A program made the translations under genes and the position numbers. A DNA stretch of 64,000 nt from Verrucomicrobiota bacterium (GTDB lineage Bacteria; Verrucomicrobiota; Lentisphaeria; JABSQK01; JAJFLO01). The stretch covers positions 1-64,000 of the forward strand of contig JAJFLQ010000142.1 in assembly GCA_021772615.1 (NCBI GenBank). Direction: 5' to 3'. Shown in pieces: positions 27,744-37,253 of this stretch. Below the pieces are notes generated by a model. The model was not told the origin of the DNA. It saw only the letters and a program-made list of their open reading frames with translations, and did no database searches. The stretch's first letter is position 1, and each line of letters begins with the position of its first letter.

Positions 27744-28468
27744 GTGAGTACCTCCTCGAGGTAGACAAACTGGTAAAGTCTTACCGCGGCCGTACGGTTG
27801 TAAACGGCGTCAACCTGTGCGTTCGACACGGTGAGATTGTGGGCCTTCTGGGCCCCAACGGTGCGGGAAAGACCACCAGCTTCTACTCGATTGTCGGCTT
27901 GGTCAAGCCGGATTCCGGGCGGGTGCTTTTTCACGGCGAAGATGTGTCGCACATCCCGATGTACAAGCGGGCGCGCCTCGGTATGGGGTACCTGTCGCAG
28001 GAACCGTCGATTTTTCGCCGATTGACGGTACGGCAGAATATCATGGCCATCCTTGAGACATTGGAACTGAATCGACGGGAGCGCAACGATCGTCTTGAAT
28101 CCTTGCTCGATGAATTGAAGTTGACCGGGCTTGCGGATCAAAAAGCGATGACCCTGAGCGGCGGCGAACGGCGGCGCCTTGAGATAACGCGTTCACTGGT
28201 GACGAATCCCAGTTTTATCATGCTCGATGAACCGTTCAGCGGCGTCGACCCCATCGCAGTGTATGATGTGCAGAATATCATTGCCCAGCTTCGAGACCGT
28301 GGGCTGGGTATTCTGATCACGGACCACAATGTCCGTGAAACCCTTGCAATAGTCGATCGTGCTTATATAATTTACGACGGCAAAATACTTTGTGAAGGAA
28401 ACAGTGACTTCCTGACTAACGACGAAAAAGCGCGGGAGATGTATCTCGGTCCGCAGTTTGCCGTGTAA
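27740..28468 (+). CDS. lptB: LPS export ABC transporter ATPase
   Basis: A 242-residue ABC ATPase that powers LPS extraction from the inner membrane with LptF and LptG, which are not in this window. The Walker A is GPNGAGKTT, the signature is LSGGERRRLEI, the Walker B is FIMLDEPFSGVDP, and ITDHNVRETL marks the switch region; all are classical for LptB. It starts with GTG overlapping the lptA stop. The next gene, hpf, starts 63 bp later, an order often seen around lptB (usually with rpoN between; rpoN is absent here). Confidence 0.96.
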   Translation: MSEYLLEVDKLVKSYRGRTVVNGVNLCVRHGEIVGLLGPNGAGKTTSFYSIVGLVKPDSGRVLFHGEDVSHIPMYKRARLGMGYLSQEPSIFRRLTVRQNIMAILETLELNRRERNDRLESLLDELKLTGLADQKAMTLSGGERRRLEITRSLVTNPSFIMLDEPFSGVDPIAVYDVQNIIAQLRDRGLGILITDHNVRETLAIVDRAYIIYDGKILCEGNSDFLTNDEKAREMYLGPQFAV

Positions 28469-28531
28469 CCGCGGCCACCGGGAGCAGTATCGTTCGCAAC
28501 ACGACCTAACTATCAAAGAAAGGATCCTCAA

Positions 28532-28873
28532 ATGGAGAAAATTATTGCCGCAAGGCATATGGTTGTCAGCGATCAACTTAAGGAATTCATTCTCCATGAG
28601 TTAACGAAAATAGAGGAAGATTATAGAAAGCTCACGTCGGTTCGCGTTGTTCTGGATTCGCAAAGAAACTGGCACACAACTGAAATTATTCTTCACGGCA
28701 AGAACATCGTGATCGAGGCGAATGCGAAATCTAAAGAACTGCATTCTTCGATTACCAATGCAACCGCCAAGACCAGGAAGCAGCTCAAGCGCCACCTCGA
28801 TAAGATCAGAAGTCACCACAGCCACAAGTCTGTAAAGAAAGAACTGGTCACCGAACTCGAGTCGGTAGATTAA
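28532..28873 (+). CDS. hpf: Ribosome hibernation promoting factor (short HPF/RaiA)
   Basis: A 113-residue protein of the HPF/YfiA family. These bind the 30S decoding site and park ribosomes in stationary phase. The conserved stretch HTTEIILHGKNIVIEANA and a basic C-terminal helix fit the short form. A good ribosome site (AGAAAGGA) lies about 8 nt before the start. It is downstream of lptB, as in many Gram-negative genomes. Confidence 0.9.
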   Translation: MEKIIAARHMVVSDQLKEFILHELTKIEEDYRKLTSVRVVLDSQRNWHTTEIILHGKNIVIEANAKSKELHSSITNATAKTRKQLKRHLDKIRSHHSHKSVKKELVTELESVD

Positions 28874-28916
28874 CCGGGCGCGCCCCGTCATACATTTTCC
28901 TGTGCCTGATTCTACC

Positions 28917-29537
28917 ATGCCACCCTTATTGGTCGCGACGGGAAACCGGTCGAAATATCTCGAATTCTGTCGCCTTTTGGAACCGTCCGGCCATGACATC
29001 ATCATGGCTGGCGACATCGCCGAGTTGCCGGAGATTCAGGAGACGGGAACGTCATTTGCAGAAAACGCCGTAATCAAGGCCGTTGCCGTTGCGACATGCA
29101 CCGGGCACCCGGTTTTTTCCGATGACTCCGGCTTGGAAGTCGACGCGCTCGGCGGCGATCCCGGCATTCATTCGGCTCGTTACGGTGGGCCCGGCCTTAA
29201 CGACGCCGAGCGCATGGCACTGGTGCTTGAACGGTTGAAAGGACATCAAAACCGTGCCGCCAGATTTACTTGTGCGATCGCCGTGGCCACACCGGACGGT
29301 GTGATCGGATCTGCACAGGGGGCGATCGAGGGCCTCATAGCGGAAATCCCCTGCGGCGCCAGCGGGTTCGGCTACGACCCGATCTTCATTCCGACCGGAT
29401 ACAGTCAGACGTTTGCGGAACTTGGGCCCGTCGTCAAGGCTACCCTGAGCCACAGGGCGGTCGCACTGAAAGAAGCCATATCCGCCGGCTTGTTTGATAT
29501 CGTCGGCAAACCGATGTCGTCCACCAAAAATCCTTAA
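28917..29537 (+). CDS. rdgB: Non-canonical purine NTP pyrophosphatase (RdgB/HAM1)
   Basis: A 206-residue enzyme that hydrolyses ITP, dITP and XTP to monophosphates and so keeps deaminated purines out of nucleic acids. Motifs: ATGNRSKYLEF near the start, SFAENAVIKA, SDDSGLEVDALGG and PGIHSARY, then FGYDPIF. ATG at 28917 was chosen because the domain begins immediately; GTG at 28902 would add five residues. Confidence 0.95.
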   Translation: MPPLLVATGNRSKYLEFCRLLEPSGHDIIMAGDIAELPEIQETGTSFAENAVIKAVAVATCTGHPVFSDDSGLEVDALGGDPGIHSARYGGPGLNDAERMALVLERLKGHQNRAARFTCAIAVATPDGVIGSAQGAIEGLIAEIPCGASGFGYDPIFIPTGYSQTFAELGPVVKATLSHRAVALKEAISAGLFDIVGKPMSSTKNP

Positions 29538-29561
29538 TTCAACGGTCAGCTAGGAGCTTGT

Positions 29562-30863
29562 ATGTCACAAAAATCGATGATAAAAAGAGCGTGTGAGGTC
29601 ATGCCGGGGGGCGTCAACAGCCCGGTTCGCTGCTGGCAATCCGTGGGCGGCGCCCCACTCCTGATCGCTTCGGGCAACGGTACTGAATTGGCCGCTGTAG
29701 ACGGCTCGCGTTACCTCGATTTCTGCGGATCCTGGGGGCCGCTCATTCTCGGTCATGCACACCCGGAAGTAGTCGAGGCCGTTCAGCGCACGGCCGCAGA
29801 GGGACTGACATTCGGTGCAACCACGGTGCAGGAAATTGAGTTTGCCGAGCTTCTGCTTGAGTGCATACCGTATGTCGATCAGGTTCGGCTCGTGAACTCC
29901 GGAACCGAGGCCGTGATGACGGCACTGCGCCTGGCTCGCGGCGTTACCGGACGCACCAGGATCCTGAAATTCGACGGCTGCTACCACGGTCATTCGGACG
30001 CTGTTCTTGTTTCTGCCGGTAGCGGACTGCTCACAGGTGGCCGTGCATCCTCCGACGGTATTTCTGCCGACACGGCAAGACAAACCCTGGTCGCACCGTT
30101 TAACGATCTCGATCGTGTGGCCGACGTCATGGCCGCAAAAGGCGACGATATCGCCGCCATCATCGTCGAACCCGTTGCCGGAAATATGGGTTTGATTCCA
30201 CCGGCAGACGGCTTTTTGGAGGGCCTGCGGGAGTTGTCGACGAAACACGGCGCCCTGTTAATCTTTGATGAGGTCATTACCGGATTTCGCCTCGGGCCAA
30301 CCACGTTCGGCGCGATACACGGTGTCACGCCGGACATAACGTGCCTGGGAAAGATCATTGGCGGCGGCATGCCAATCGGTGCGATCGCCGGACCGCGGCG
30401 GATTATGGAACACCTGGCGCCGGTCGGTGCGGTCTACCAGGCCGGGACGCTAAGTGGTAATCCAATCGCCGTGGCTGCAGGGCTCGCAACGCTGCGGATA
30501 CTGCACGAATCGGATCCGTATGCGGACATATGCCGCCGGGCTACGGCGATGTCCGTACGATTAAATTCGCATTTCGAGAATGCGGATCTGAATGCCTGGT
30601 GCGCACAACTCGGGGGCATGTTTACGATATTTTTTACCCGACCGCCGGTACATAATCTCCAGCAGGCGAAGACATCCGATACAACACAGTTTGCTGCTTA
30701 TTTTCACCACATGCTGTCTCGCGGTGTGTATTTGCCGCCCTCACAGTTCGAGGTAAGTTTCACGTCAGCTGCGCATACCGACGCCGAAATGGATCGTTTT
30801 GCACGCACTGTGATCGAGGTCGTGGATCTGATGAAAGCGGAAAATGTAAAATCGCAGCGGTAA
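29562..30863 (+). CDS. hemL: Glutamate-1-semialdehyde 2,1-aminomutase
   Basis: A 433-residue PLP enzyme that turns glutamate-1-semialdehyde into 5-aminolevulinate, the C5 route to tetrapyrroles. MPGGVNSPVR at the N-terminus, NSGTEAVMTALRLAR, LLIFDEVITGFR and the PLP lysine in CLGKIIGGG are all present, and the length is normal. TAGGAGCT precedes the ATG. It belongs with hemB and the hemC-cobA-hemD fusion about 10 kb downstream. Confidence 0.97.
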   Translation: MSQKSMIKRACEVMPGGVNSPVRCWQSVGGAPLLIASGNGTELAAVDGSRYLDFCGSWGPLILGHAHPEVVEAVQRTAAEGLTFGATTVQEIEFAELLLECIPYVDQVRLVNSGTEAVMTALRLARGVTGRTRILKFDGCYHGHSDAVLVSAGSGLLTGGRASSDGISADTARQTLVAPFNDLDRVADVMAAKGDDIAAIIVEPVAGNMGLIPPADGFLEGLRELSTKHGALLIFDEVITGFRLGPTTFGAIHGVTPDITCLGKIIGGGMPIGAIAGPRRIMEHLAPVGAVYQAGTLSGNPIAVAAGLATLRILHESDPYADICRRATAMSVRLNSHFENADLNAWCAQLGGMFTIFFTRPPVHNLQQAKTSDTTQFAAYFHHMLSRGVYLPPSQFEVSFTSAAHTDAEMDRFARTVIEVVDLMKAENVKSQR

Positions 30864-30980
30864 CTTCCAGATCCGGCGATTCTGAAATTTGCACTGCCTG
30901 CAAATCCACGCCTCACGACCAGAGATAAAAAAGCGCATGCTGCTGACTTCCCGCAACACCCCCGCCAATGGATACATCGT

Positions 30981-32006
30981 ATGCCGCTAGGCCAATTTGC
31001 CGACAGATTTCCAGCATTGGTTCGTCGCCTTTGCCAGTCACGATTGCAGGAACGCATCGGACACGCGTGGGTGTTTACCGGTGATGACATGCCGTTCCTT
31101 AAATCCTTTGTGACAGCGTGGGTACAGGTCGCCGTCTGCACCGATAGTCGCAGCACCGGTGATGCATGCGGGACATGCGACGACTGCCGGCGTATCGCCG
31201 GCGGCACCTACCCGCATCTCCATGTTGTTCATCCATACTCCAAGACACGGCAGATTCTCGTCGACCGAATCCGCGAACTCGAGCGTGCGCTGAGTCTCAA
31301 GGCCGGCGGTAAACGGAAGGTAGGTCTCTTGTACCACGCCGACCGCATGCTTCCGCAGGCACAGAATGCCTTCCTCAAAACGCTCGAGGAGCCTGCCGGC
31401 GACACGATCCTCATCCTAATCACCACGAACAGCGAAGGCCTGTTGCCGACCATCCGGTCCCGTTGTCAGTATGTGTCTCTGCGACAAAATTCCCATTGTT
31501 ACGCATTTCCAGGCTATGACGAGCTTCTGCAGGTTCTTGGGGAACTTCGAGCGGGCGTCGGCGCCGCCGTTGCCATTCGTGCAGCCGAGAACATACAGGG
31601 CATACTTGAACGCCTCGAGCAGGAATCGGAAGAGAGCGACGAAACGTCAACCGGCGATCCTGCACCCGCCGACGTTACGGAAGATAGGGCATTTCAGAGT
31701 AAACTCGAGGCGCAGCGGCTCGCGAAGCAGGCCGCACACCAGGCCGGCAACCGAGACCTGCTGATCAGCGCTATTCACACGTGGTTTGCGCAGGAGTTCA
31801 TGCGCTCACTGGGGGTCGACACATCGTCGCTGCCAAACAGCGAGATGTACGCGCCCCCGGCATCAGGCGGTGCACCCGATACACTCGATGCACTGCAGAA
31901 CCTGCAGGTTTCGGAAGACCTCGTTCGCAGCACGCAGTTGAATGTGCAGACACAATTGGCGATTCAGGATTTTTGCCAGAGAATCACCCGCAGGCAGGTG
32001 ACGTAG
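30981..32006 (+). CDS. holB: DNA polymerase III delta' subunit-like clamp-loader protein
   Basis: A 341-residue AAA+ clamp-loader protein. A zinc-type cysteine cluster (CTDSRSTGDACGTCDDC) lies near residue 53, followed by VDRIRELE, HADRMLPQAQNAFLKTLEEP and IRSRCQ, which are hallmarks of HolB/DnaX proteins. The usual P-loop is replaced by VFTGDDMPFL, so it should not bind ATP, as is common for delta'. The C-terminal third (about 200-341) is acidic and divergent. It loads the beta clamp together with DnaX and HolA. Confidence 0.85.
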   Translation: MPLGQFADRFPALVRRLCQSRLQERIGHAWVFTGDDMPFLKSFVTAWVQVAVCTDSRSTGDACGTCDDCRRIAGGTYPHLHVVHPYSKTRQILVDRIRELERALSLKAGGKRKVGLLYHADRMLPQAQNAFLKTLEEPAGDTILILITTNSEGLLPTIRSRCQYVSLRQNSHCYAFPGYDELLQVLGELRAGVGAAVAIRAAENIQGILERLEQESEESDETSTGDPAPADVTEDRAFQSKLEAQRLAKQAAHQAGNRDLLISAIHTWFAQEFMRSLGVDTSSLPNSEMYAPPASGGAPDTLDALQNLQVSEDLVRSTQLNVQTQLAIQDFCQRITRRQVT

Positions 32007-32331
32007 CTCCCCGTTTCCGTGGGCGGAATTCGGAAAAACGCGAGTACCGACGTAAATGCCGAAAATCTTTCCGACCGACACAGCCGAAGACCGCAAAAAA
32101 GCACCCCTCGCAGAGTTATCGACAAGTTATCAACAGGATATTAGACACTGTCATTAACTTTTTGCATTTCATGTAACGTTCTTATAATAAATACGTTGCA
32201 AGCACCACGCCAACCAATGTCGATTTTTCTGGAAAAAATAAATTTGAAATTCGTGATATTGTGAACAGCTCCATTGTCGGTATACCGCCGATGACGCAAC
32301 ATTATTTTAACAAGCGATTTATAGGATTCTG
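32007..32331. other. Convergent intergenic region with DnaA-box-like pair
   Basis: No gene is seen. Two 9-mers, TTATCGACA (32116-32124) and TTATCAACA (32127-32135), each differ by one base from the DnaA box TTATCCACA and lie in direct orientation, 11 bp apart. AT-rich sequence follows (32140-32320). The region separates holB from the convergent hisG. Confidence 0.4.
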
Positions 32332-33204
32332 TCACTCAATCAATTTGTTCAATGAGAATTCGACGATACCCTCGGCGCCCAACTCTTTCAGCGTGGGAAT
32401 AAGTTCGCGAACCACGTGCTCATCGATAATCGTTGTCAACGCTGTCCAGTTGTCGTCGACCAGAGGCGAGATCGTGGGTCGGCGCATCGCGGGAATGATT
32501 TCGAGAACCTTCTGCAGGTTCTTCTTCTCGACATTCATCATCAGACCGACGCGGTTTTCGGCAGCCAGGACCGCGCTGAGAAGCAATGCTATTCGTTCGA
32601 TTTTCTGGCGCTTGTCGGTATCGTTCCATGCAGCCTCATTCGTAATCAGCCGTGTCGTCGATTCGCAGATTGTATCGAGAATCCGTAGGTTGTTCGCCCT
32701 CAACGACGACCCCGTCTCGGTTATTTCAACGATGGCATCCGCGAGTTGCGGGGGCTTTGCCTCAGTCGCGCCCCAGCTGAATTCGACGTCCGCACTGATT
32801 CCCAGTTTACCCAGATATTTTTGGGTCATTACGACGGCTTCAGTAGCGATCCGTTTGCCGGCAAGATCGCTCGGCTCCCTGATATCCGAATCCTCGGGCA
32901 CGGCAACGACCCAACGCAACGGACGCCGCCCCACTTTGCCGTATACCAGCTCTGCAACCTCAATGACGTCAAGACCGCTTTCGACAATCCAATCATAACC
33001 GGTCAAGCCGGCATCAAGAACCTCTTCGCCAACATATCGCGCCATTTCCTGAGCGCGGATCAGCATACATTCGATGCCGGGATCGTCTATCTCTGGATAA
33101 TATGAGCGTGATCCCACTCGTATGCGATAACCCGCCTTTGCGAACATATCGATTGTTGATTTCTCAAGACTTCCCTTGGGAATGCCAAGTTTAAGAATAG
33201 CCAT
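32332..33204 (-). CDS. hisG: ATP phosphoribosyltransferase
   Basis: A 290-residue long-form HisG, the first enzyme of histidine synthesis (ATP + PRPP to phosphoribosyl-ATP) and the target of histidine feedback. KLGIPKGSLE at the N-terminus, DAGLTGYDWI, the PRPP-binding stretch ADAIVEITETGSSLRANNL and the C-terminal ACT-like regulatory domain (about 215-290) are present, so HisZ should not be needed. It lies 90 bp after hisI on the same strand. Confidence 0.95.
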   Translation of the reverse strand: MAILKLGIPKGSLEKSTIDMFAKAGYRIRVGSRSYYPEIDDPGIECMLIRAQEMARYVGEEVLDAGLTGYDWIVESGLDVIEVAELVYGKVGRRPLRWVVAVPEDSDIREPSDLAGKRIATEAVVMTQKYLGKLGISADVEFSWGATEAKPPQLADAIVEITETGSSLRANNLRILDTICESTTRLITNEAAWNDTDKRQKIERIALLLSAVLAAENRVGLMMNVEKKNLQKVLEIIPAMRRPTISPLVDDNWTALTTIIDEHVVRELIPTLKELGAEGIVEFSLNKLIE

Positions 33205-33294
33205 AGTTTGTGTTCCCGTATTTTCTCATAGTTGCTGTCGTAACTGTGCCGGCACGTATTCCGAGCTGAGTAAAGAATATGACGATAGTCGATA

Positions 33295-33642
33295 TCACAC
33301 CGTGCAGTCTTCCAGCTGAGAACCGTCTACGCGGCGATAAAAGCACGTACGTTGCCCGGTGTGGCAGGCCACACCGCCAACCTGTTCAACCTTGAAGACC
33401 ACTGCGTCAAGATCGCAGTCCACAAGGATGTCGCGGACCACTTGCACGTGTCCCGAAGTCTCGCCTTTCTGCCATAGCGACCGGCGCGACCTGGACCAGT
33501 ACGTCGCCCGCCCTGTTTCGAGCGTACGCGCCCATGATTCCTGATTGATGTAGGCGAGCATCAGAATCTCGCCGGTCTGATAATCTTGAGCCACGGCCGG
33601 AATAAGGCCTTGCTCATTCTTTGTAAAATCAAGATCTACCAT
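33295..33642 (-). CDS. hisI: Phosphoribosyl-AMP cyclohydrolase
   Basis: A 115-residue single-domain HisI (no HisE fused) that opens the adenine ring of phosphoribosyl-AMP, the third step of histidine synthesis. The metal-binding motifs DCDLDAVVFKVEQ and ACHTGQRTCF are intact, as is GRATYWSRSR. Pairing with hisG only, without the other his genes, suggests a scattered pathway. Confidence 0.95.
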   Translation of the reverse strand: MVDLDFTKNEQGLIPAVAQDYQTGEILMLAYINQESWARTLETGRATYWSRSRRSLWQKGETSGHVQVVRDILVDCDLDAVVFKVEQVGGVACHTGQRTCFYRRVDGSQLEDCTV

Positions 33643-33726
33643 ATTGTCCTCGTTTGATTAGTTGTAGATCACCCGCTAAGGTAGCCCCTATTTTCCACCC
33701 CTCAACGCCTCTCCCGGACCGCCACA

Positions 33727-35631
33727 ATGTATAGCGACGATGTATCGCCGACATATTGGAAGGCCACGCTGGCGGCGATTTTTCTCCTCCTTACCGTGCC
33801 AAATATCTGGTTGCCGGAGTTCAATATACACGAAGCCGGCCACGCACTCGCCGCCCGCACGATTCTCGAATCCGGTGATTTTTTTGTGCCCCATATCCAG
33901 GGCACAGGAAACACCGTCACGTCGCCGATGACATCGTGGGTGCTGGCCGTTACAGGACGCTTCCTGACCATTAACGAACTCACTGTTCGCATGGTCGGCA
34001 TCATCCCGCTGGGAATGATAAGCGTATTTTGCGGATTCATGGTTCTGGCCGTCGCGGGCCGCCACGCAGCGGCTGTCGCTGTCGCAGCGGCCATATCGAG
34101 CGTGGCCGCATTGAAATACGGTATTCGCGGTGAATCGATGATGCTGTTCGCCATGTTCATCAACGCCGCATGGTACGCCTGGTTCTACCTGAGCCGGGAG
34201 AAACATAATTGGATGCTGGCCTGGTGCGCCGCACATTTGATGCTGCTATTCGCCGTACTTACGGGCGGCTTAAAAGCCATACTGTTTTTCTATTTCCCGC
34301 TTTGTCTACTCAGGCGGCCATTGAAAATATGGCTGAGATTGCGCCAGCCGGACCACATACTCTCGGCCGCGACGCTCGCCATGTTCCTCGGCATCTGGTA
34401 CTTCTGGTCACCAAACCCGCCCGATGACGCCTATCGACTTATACATGAATTTGAGCAGCGCCACTCGACCTCAAGTTACTTCGCACGACTGTTTGTCTTT
34501 CCTTTCCTAAGCATGACACGATATTTTCCGTGGATATTCCTCGCATGGCCGGCGTTTTGCATGGCATTTCGGCCGCTCGAAAAGGCACCGGTCCTGGGCC
34601 AATTTTGCCGGACCATTATCTTCGCTCTGTTTTTTCTCTTCTGGTTGACACCGGATGTCGCCCCGGATCTGCTGACGCCGCTTATCGGCCCGTTATCGAT
34701 TCTGATCGGTCTGAACTACGAGATTCTTGTACGTCGCCATGGCAGACACCTCAGACGCATCCCCAGGATCCTTGGTCGCGTGACTATTATCGCCGCCGGT
34801 GTTGCGTGGCTGGGCATTTTGACGTTCAAGGATGACGTGCTCACCGCGCCGGCACCGTTACTCGCGGGCGTGTTGTTGTGTGTGGCCGCCTCGGTTGTCC
34901 TCGGCGTGCTGCTAATGCGGGAAAAAATTCGCGGTTCAATCTGGCTCACCGTTCTCCTGGCAGTTGCAGCGATACAACTGGGCGCTACCGCCACATACGG
35001 TATCGTCTCATACCAATACGAAAGTCACAAGCGCATCCTATCCGGAAAATTGACCGCAAGACTGCCTGTGGATTCGCCGCTCTATGTTCTCATATCGGAG
35101 CGATCTCTCCATCCTGGCGAATACGTCTATTTCAATAACCCGATTGTGCCTGTCGAAAGCCTCCGCACCCTCCCGATTTACGTGGACACTGTATACATTC
35201 TCACCGCCAATACAAGACCGATATCGGTCGATAGACATTGGACCGCGATCAGTGAAACTGTCACCCATAACGGCCTCAACGTTCGCATATGGAAGGGAGA
35301 AAAACGGCTGCTGAATATTCACCCGGACCGACTGGAGTTTGTATACTCACCGGTAACAGGCGTTTTTCTTGCGTCAAGGCAGACGGTACAGGTTACGAGC
35401 TATCTGCGAGACCCGATCGAGCTGGAAATCATCAATGGACATACTGCGGCGACGACGACCGCGAACCTGACCGTACCGCCCGGGGAGTCGATGCAGCTCA
35501 CGATTACCATTGATGCGACCGCATCCGACACCTTCCCGCCCGGCGATTCCATCGCTATTCGCTTCGAGCACAACCGCAAGCAACGTGTACGCGAGATCGA
35601 TATCACCATAGTGAGGGAATCGGAACTATGA
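33727..35631 (+). CDS. GT-C (ArnT/PMT-like) membrane glycosyltransferase
   Basis: A 634-residue polytopic protein with about ten to twelve hydrophobic helices up to residue 430, then a soluble C-terminal region that ends in a beta-sandwich-like segment (about 545-634). The first loop, HEAGHALAARTILESGDFFVP, has the pattern of ArnT/PMT-type enzymes that transfer sugars from polyprenyl-phosphate donors, for example onto lipid A or proteins. The usual acidic pair DE at the loop start is His35-Glu36 here, so the catalytic Asp is replaced. The start is ATG at 33727, divergent from hisI; the stop overlaps folC as ATGA. Confidence 0.7.
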   Translation: MYSDDVSPTYWKATLAAIFLLLTVPNIWLPEFNIHEAGHALAARTILESGDFFVPHIQGTGNTVTSPMTSWVLAVTGRFLTINELTVRMVGIIPLGMISVFCGFMVLAVAGRHAAAVAVAAAISSVAALKYGIRGESMMLFAMFINAAWYAWFYLSREKHNWMLAWCAAHLMLLFAVLTGGLKAILFFYFPLCLLRRPLKIWLRLRQPDHILSAATLAMFLGIWYFWSPNPPDDAYRLIHEFEQRHSTSSYFARLFVFPFLSMTRYFPWIFLAWPAFCMAFRPLEKAPVLGQFCRTIIFALFFLFWLTPDVAPDLLTPLIGPLSILIGLNYEILVRRHGRHLRRIPRILGRVTIIAAGVAWLGILTFKDDVLTAPAPLLAGVLLCVAASVVLGVLLMREKIRGSIWLTVLLAVAAIQLGATATYGIVSYQYESHKRILSGKLTARLPVDSPLYVLISERSLHPGEYVYFNNPIVPVESLRTLPIYVDTVYILTANTRPISVDRHWTAISETVTHNGLNVRIWKGEKRLLNIHPDRLEFVYSPVTGVFLASRQTVQVTSYLRDPIELEIINGHTAATTTANLTVPPGESMQLTITIDATASDTFPPGDSIAIRFEHNRKQRVREIDITIVRESEL

Positions 35632-36947
35632 TTACGACTGCTGCGCATGCGTATGACGATGCAATGGCGTTTATCGAGTCACTGTATTATCAAGGTATGA
35701 AGTTGGGCCTGGACACAACTCGCCGTATGCTCGATGCTGTCGGCAACCCGCATCAGGCCTATCACTCGGTCCACGTCGCTGGAACCAATGGTAAAGGATC
35801 CACGGCGGCAATGATCGAGTCCGCGCTGCGGCATGCCGAGGTTGCCACCGGCTTGTATACATCGCCGCATCTACTCACTGTCCGTGAGCGGATACAGGTG
35901 AGAGGTTCACTGATCGACGAAACCGCGTTCGCCCAACTCACATTTCAAGTACGGGAATGCACTGCGACGCTCTTCGGCACCGCGGATCGACCGCGTCCGA
36001 CGTTTTTCGAGTTTATCACCACGATGGCGCTGCTCCACTTTCGTAACGAGGGCGTTGACATCGCTGTCGTCGAAGTGGGTCTTGGAGGTCGGCTGGATGC
36101 CACAAATGTGATTTCCCCAGCGGTCGCTGTGATCACCAATGTTGACCTTGACCATACGAATTGCCTCGGTTCAAATCTCACGGAGATAGCGGGTGAAAAG
36201 GCGGCCATAATCAAGAAAAAAATCCCGGTTATTTGCGGCGACAATAAACCCGAGGTGGTGCGGGTCGTGGAGCATACCGCGTCCCGAAATGCTGCGCCTC
36301 TGTACCTCATCGGCCGCGAATTCGATTCCTGCAGCGCCATCACAGCACATGCCGACAATGGATTCACGCAACGTAATACGGTACGCTGGAAGGATGATAT
36401 CATTCCTATAAATACCACATTGGCCGGCCGCCACCAGTGCCGGAATCTGGCGACCGCGTTCGCAGCCATAGCAGTCCTACGGGATGATCACAAGTCACTG
36501 TCTTTGGAGGCTTTGCTGCGCGGACTCGCAGCCACCACATGGCCAGGAAGGATGCAACATCTCCGTGATCGCTGGGTTATCGATATTGCGCATAATCCCG
36601 CCGCGGTCGAGGAACTCGTTCATGGCCTGCACAGTCTGTTTCCCGACACCTCGTGGTCTGTGGTTTTTGCTGCGATGCGTGACAAAAACTGGCAGAATAT
36701 GATCGCGCAACTGGTGCCCCTCGCACGTAAGCTGTATCTTGTGTCGATGGATTGCCGCCGGGCCGAATCGGCGGATCGCATGTTGGCTTTTGTGGCGGAT
36801 CGATGGCCCGGGATGGACGCACTTGTATGCGCCGACGCTGCGTCGGCGCTTGCCCTGCTGGACCCCGCTGTACATACGGTGTTTGCCGGCTCCGCGTACT
36901 TGGCTGGTGATGTATTGATGCTGTTCAACGAGAGACAATCATTGTGA
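35628..36947 (+). CDS. folC: Folylpolyglutamate/dihydrofolate synthase
   Basis: A 439-residue Mur-ligase-family enzyme that adds glutamate to dihydropteroate and folates with ATP. The P-loop is VAGTNGKGST, SPHL follows, and VEVGLGGRLDATN and VITNVDLDH are diagnostic. The C-terminal domain contains DIAHNPAA. It overlaps the glycosyltransferase upstream and the small exported protein downstream by 4 bp each, so the three are likely co-translated. Confidence 0.95.
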   Translation: MITTAAHAYDDAMAFIESLYYQGMKLGLDTTRRMLDAVGNPHQAYHSVHVAGTNGKGSTAAMIESALRHAEVATGLYTSPHLLTVRERIQVRGSLIDETAFAQLTFQVRECTATLFGTADRPRPTFFEFITTMALLHFRNEGVDIAVVEVGLGGRLDATNVISPAVAVITNVDLDHTNCLGSNLTEIAGEKAAIIKKKIPVICGDNKPEVVRVVEHTASRNAAPLYLIGREFDSCSAITAHADNGFTQRNTVRWKDDIIPINTTLAGRHQCRNLATAFAAIAVLRDDHKSLSLEALLRGLAATTWPGRMQHLRDRWVIDIAHNPAAVEELVHGLHSLFPDTSWSVVFAAMRDKNWQNMIAQLVPLARKLYLVSMDCRRAESADRMLAFVADRWPGMDALVCADAASALALLDPAVHTVFAGSAYLAGDVLMLFNERQSL

Positions 36948-37243
36948 CTTTATGGACAAGGGTAACACAGATCGGCGCGGCCGCGATGCTGCTCTGTGCA
37001 ATCGCAAACATATCGGCCGGAGAACCCGACGGCTATCGTGAACTGGCAGAAGAAAAGGGCCGGCTACGCTACGAGATGGCAAAGGTGCGGATACAACTCC
37101 TGGACGAAAATGCGGAGTTCAAAGAACTGAATCAACGGATTACGAAGCTCCAGAAAGTACTGATAAAAAAACTCCATGCGCACCCGAAAATGGCGGAATT
37201 GATCCGGCAGCTCGAAGAGGTCGAAGGAAAATTGACGGAATAA
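36944..37243 (+). CDS. Small exported coiled-coil protein, unknown
   Basis: A 99-residue protein with an N-terminal signal peptide (hydrophobic core about 8-24, likely cut after ISAG) and a charged helical remainder rich in Lys/Glu with heptad-like leucines. It starts with GTG overlapping the folC stop. I do not recognise a family; the layout suggests a periplasmic helical protein. Confidence 0.6.
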   Translation: MTLWTRVTQIGAAAMLLCAIANISAGEPDGYRELAEEKGRLRYEMAKVRIQLLDENAEFKELNQRITKLQKVLIKKLHAHPKMAELIRQLEEVEGKLTE

Positions 37244-37253
37244 TGGCAGGCTG

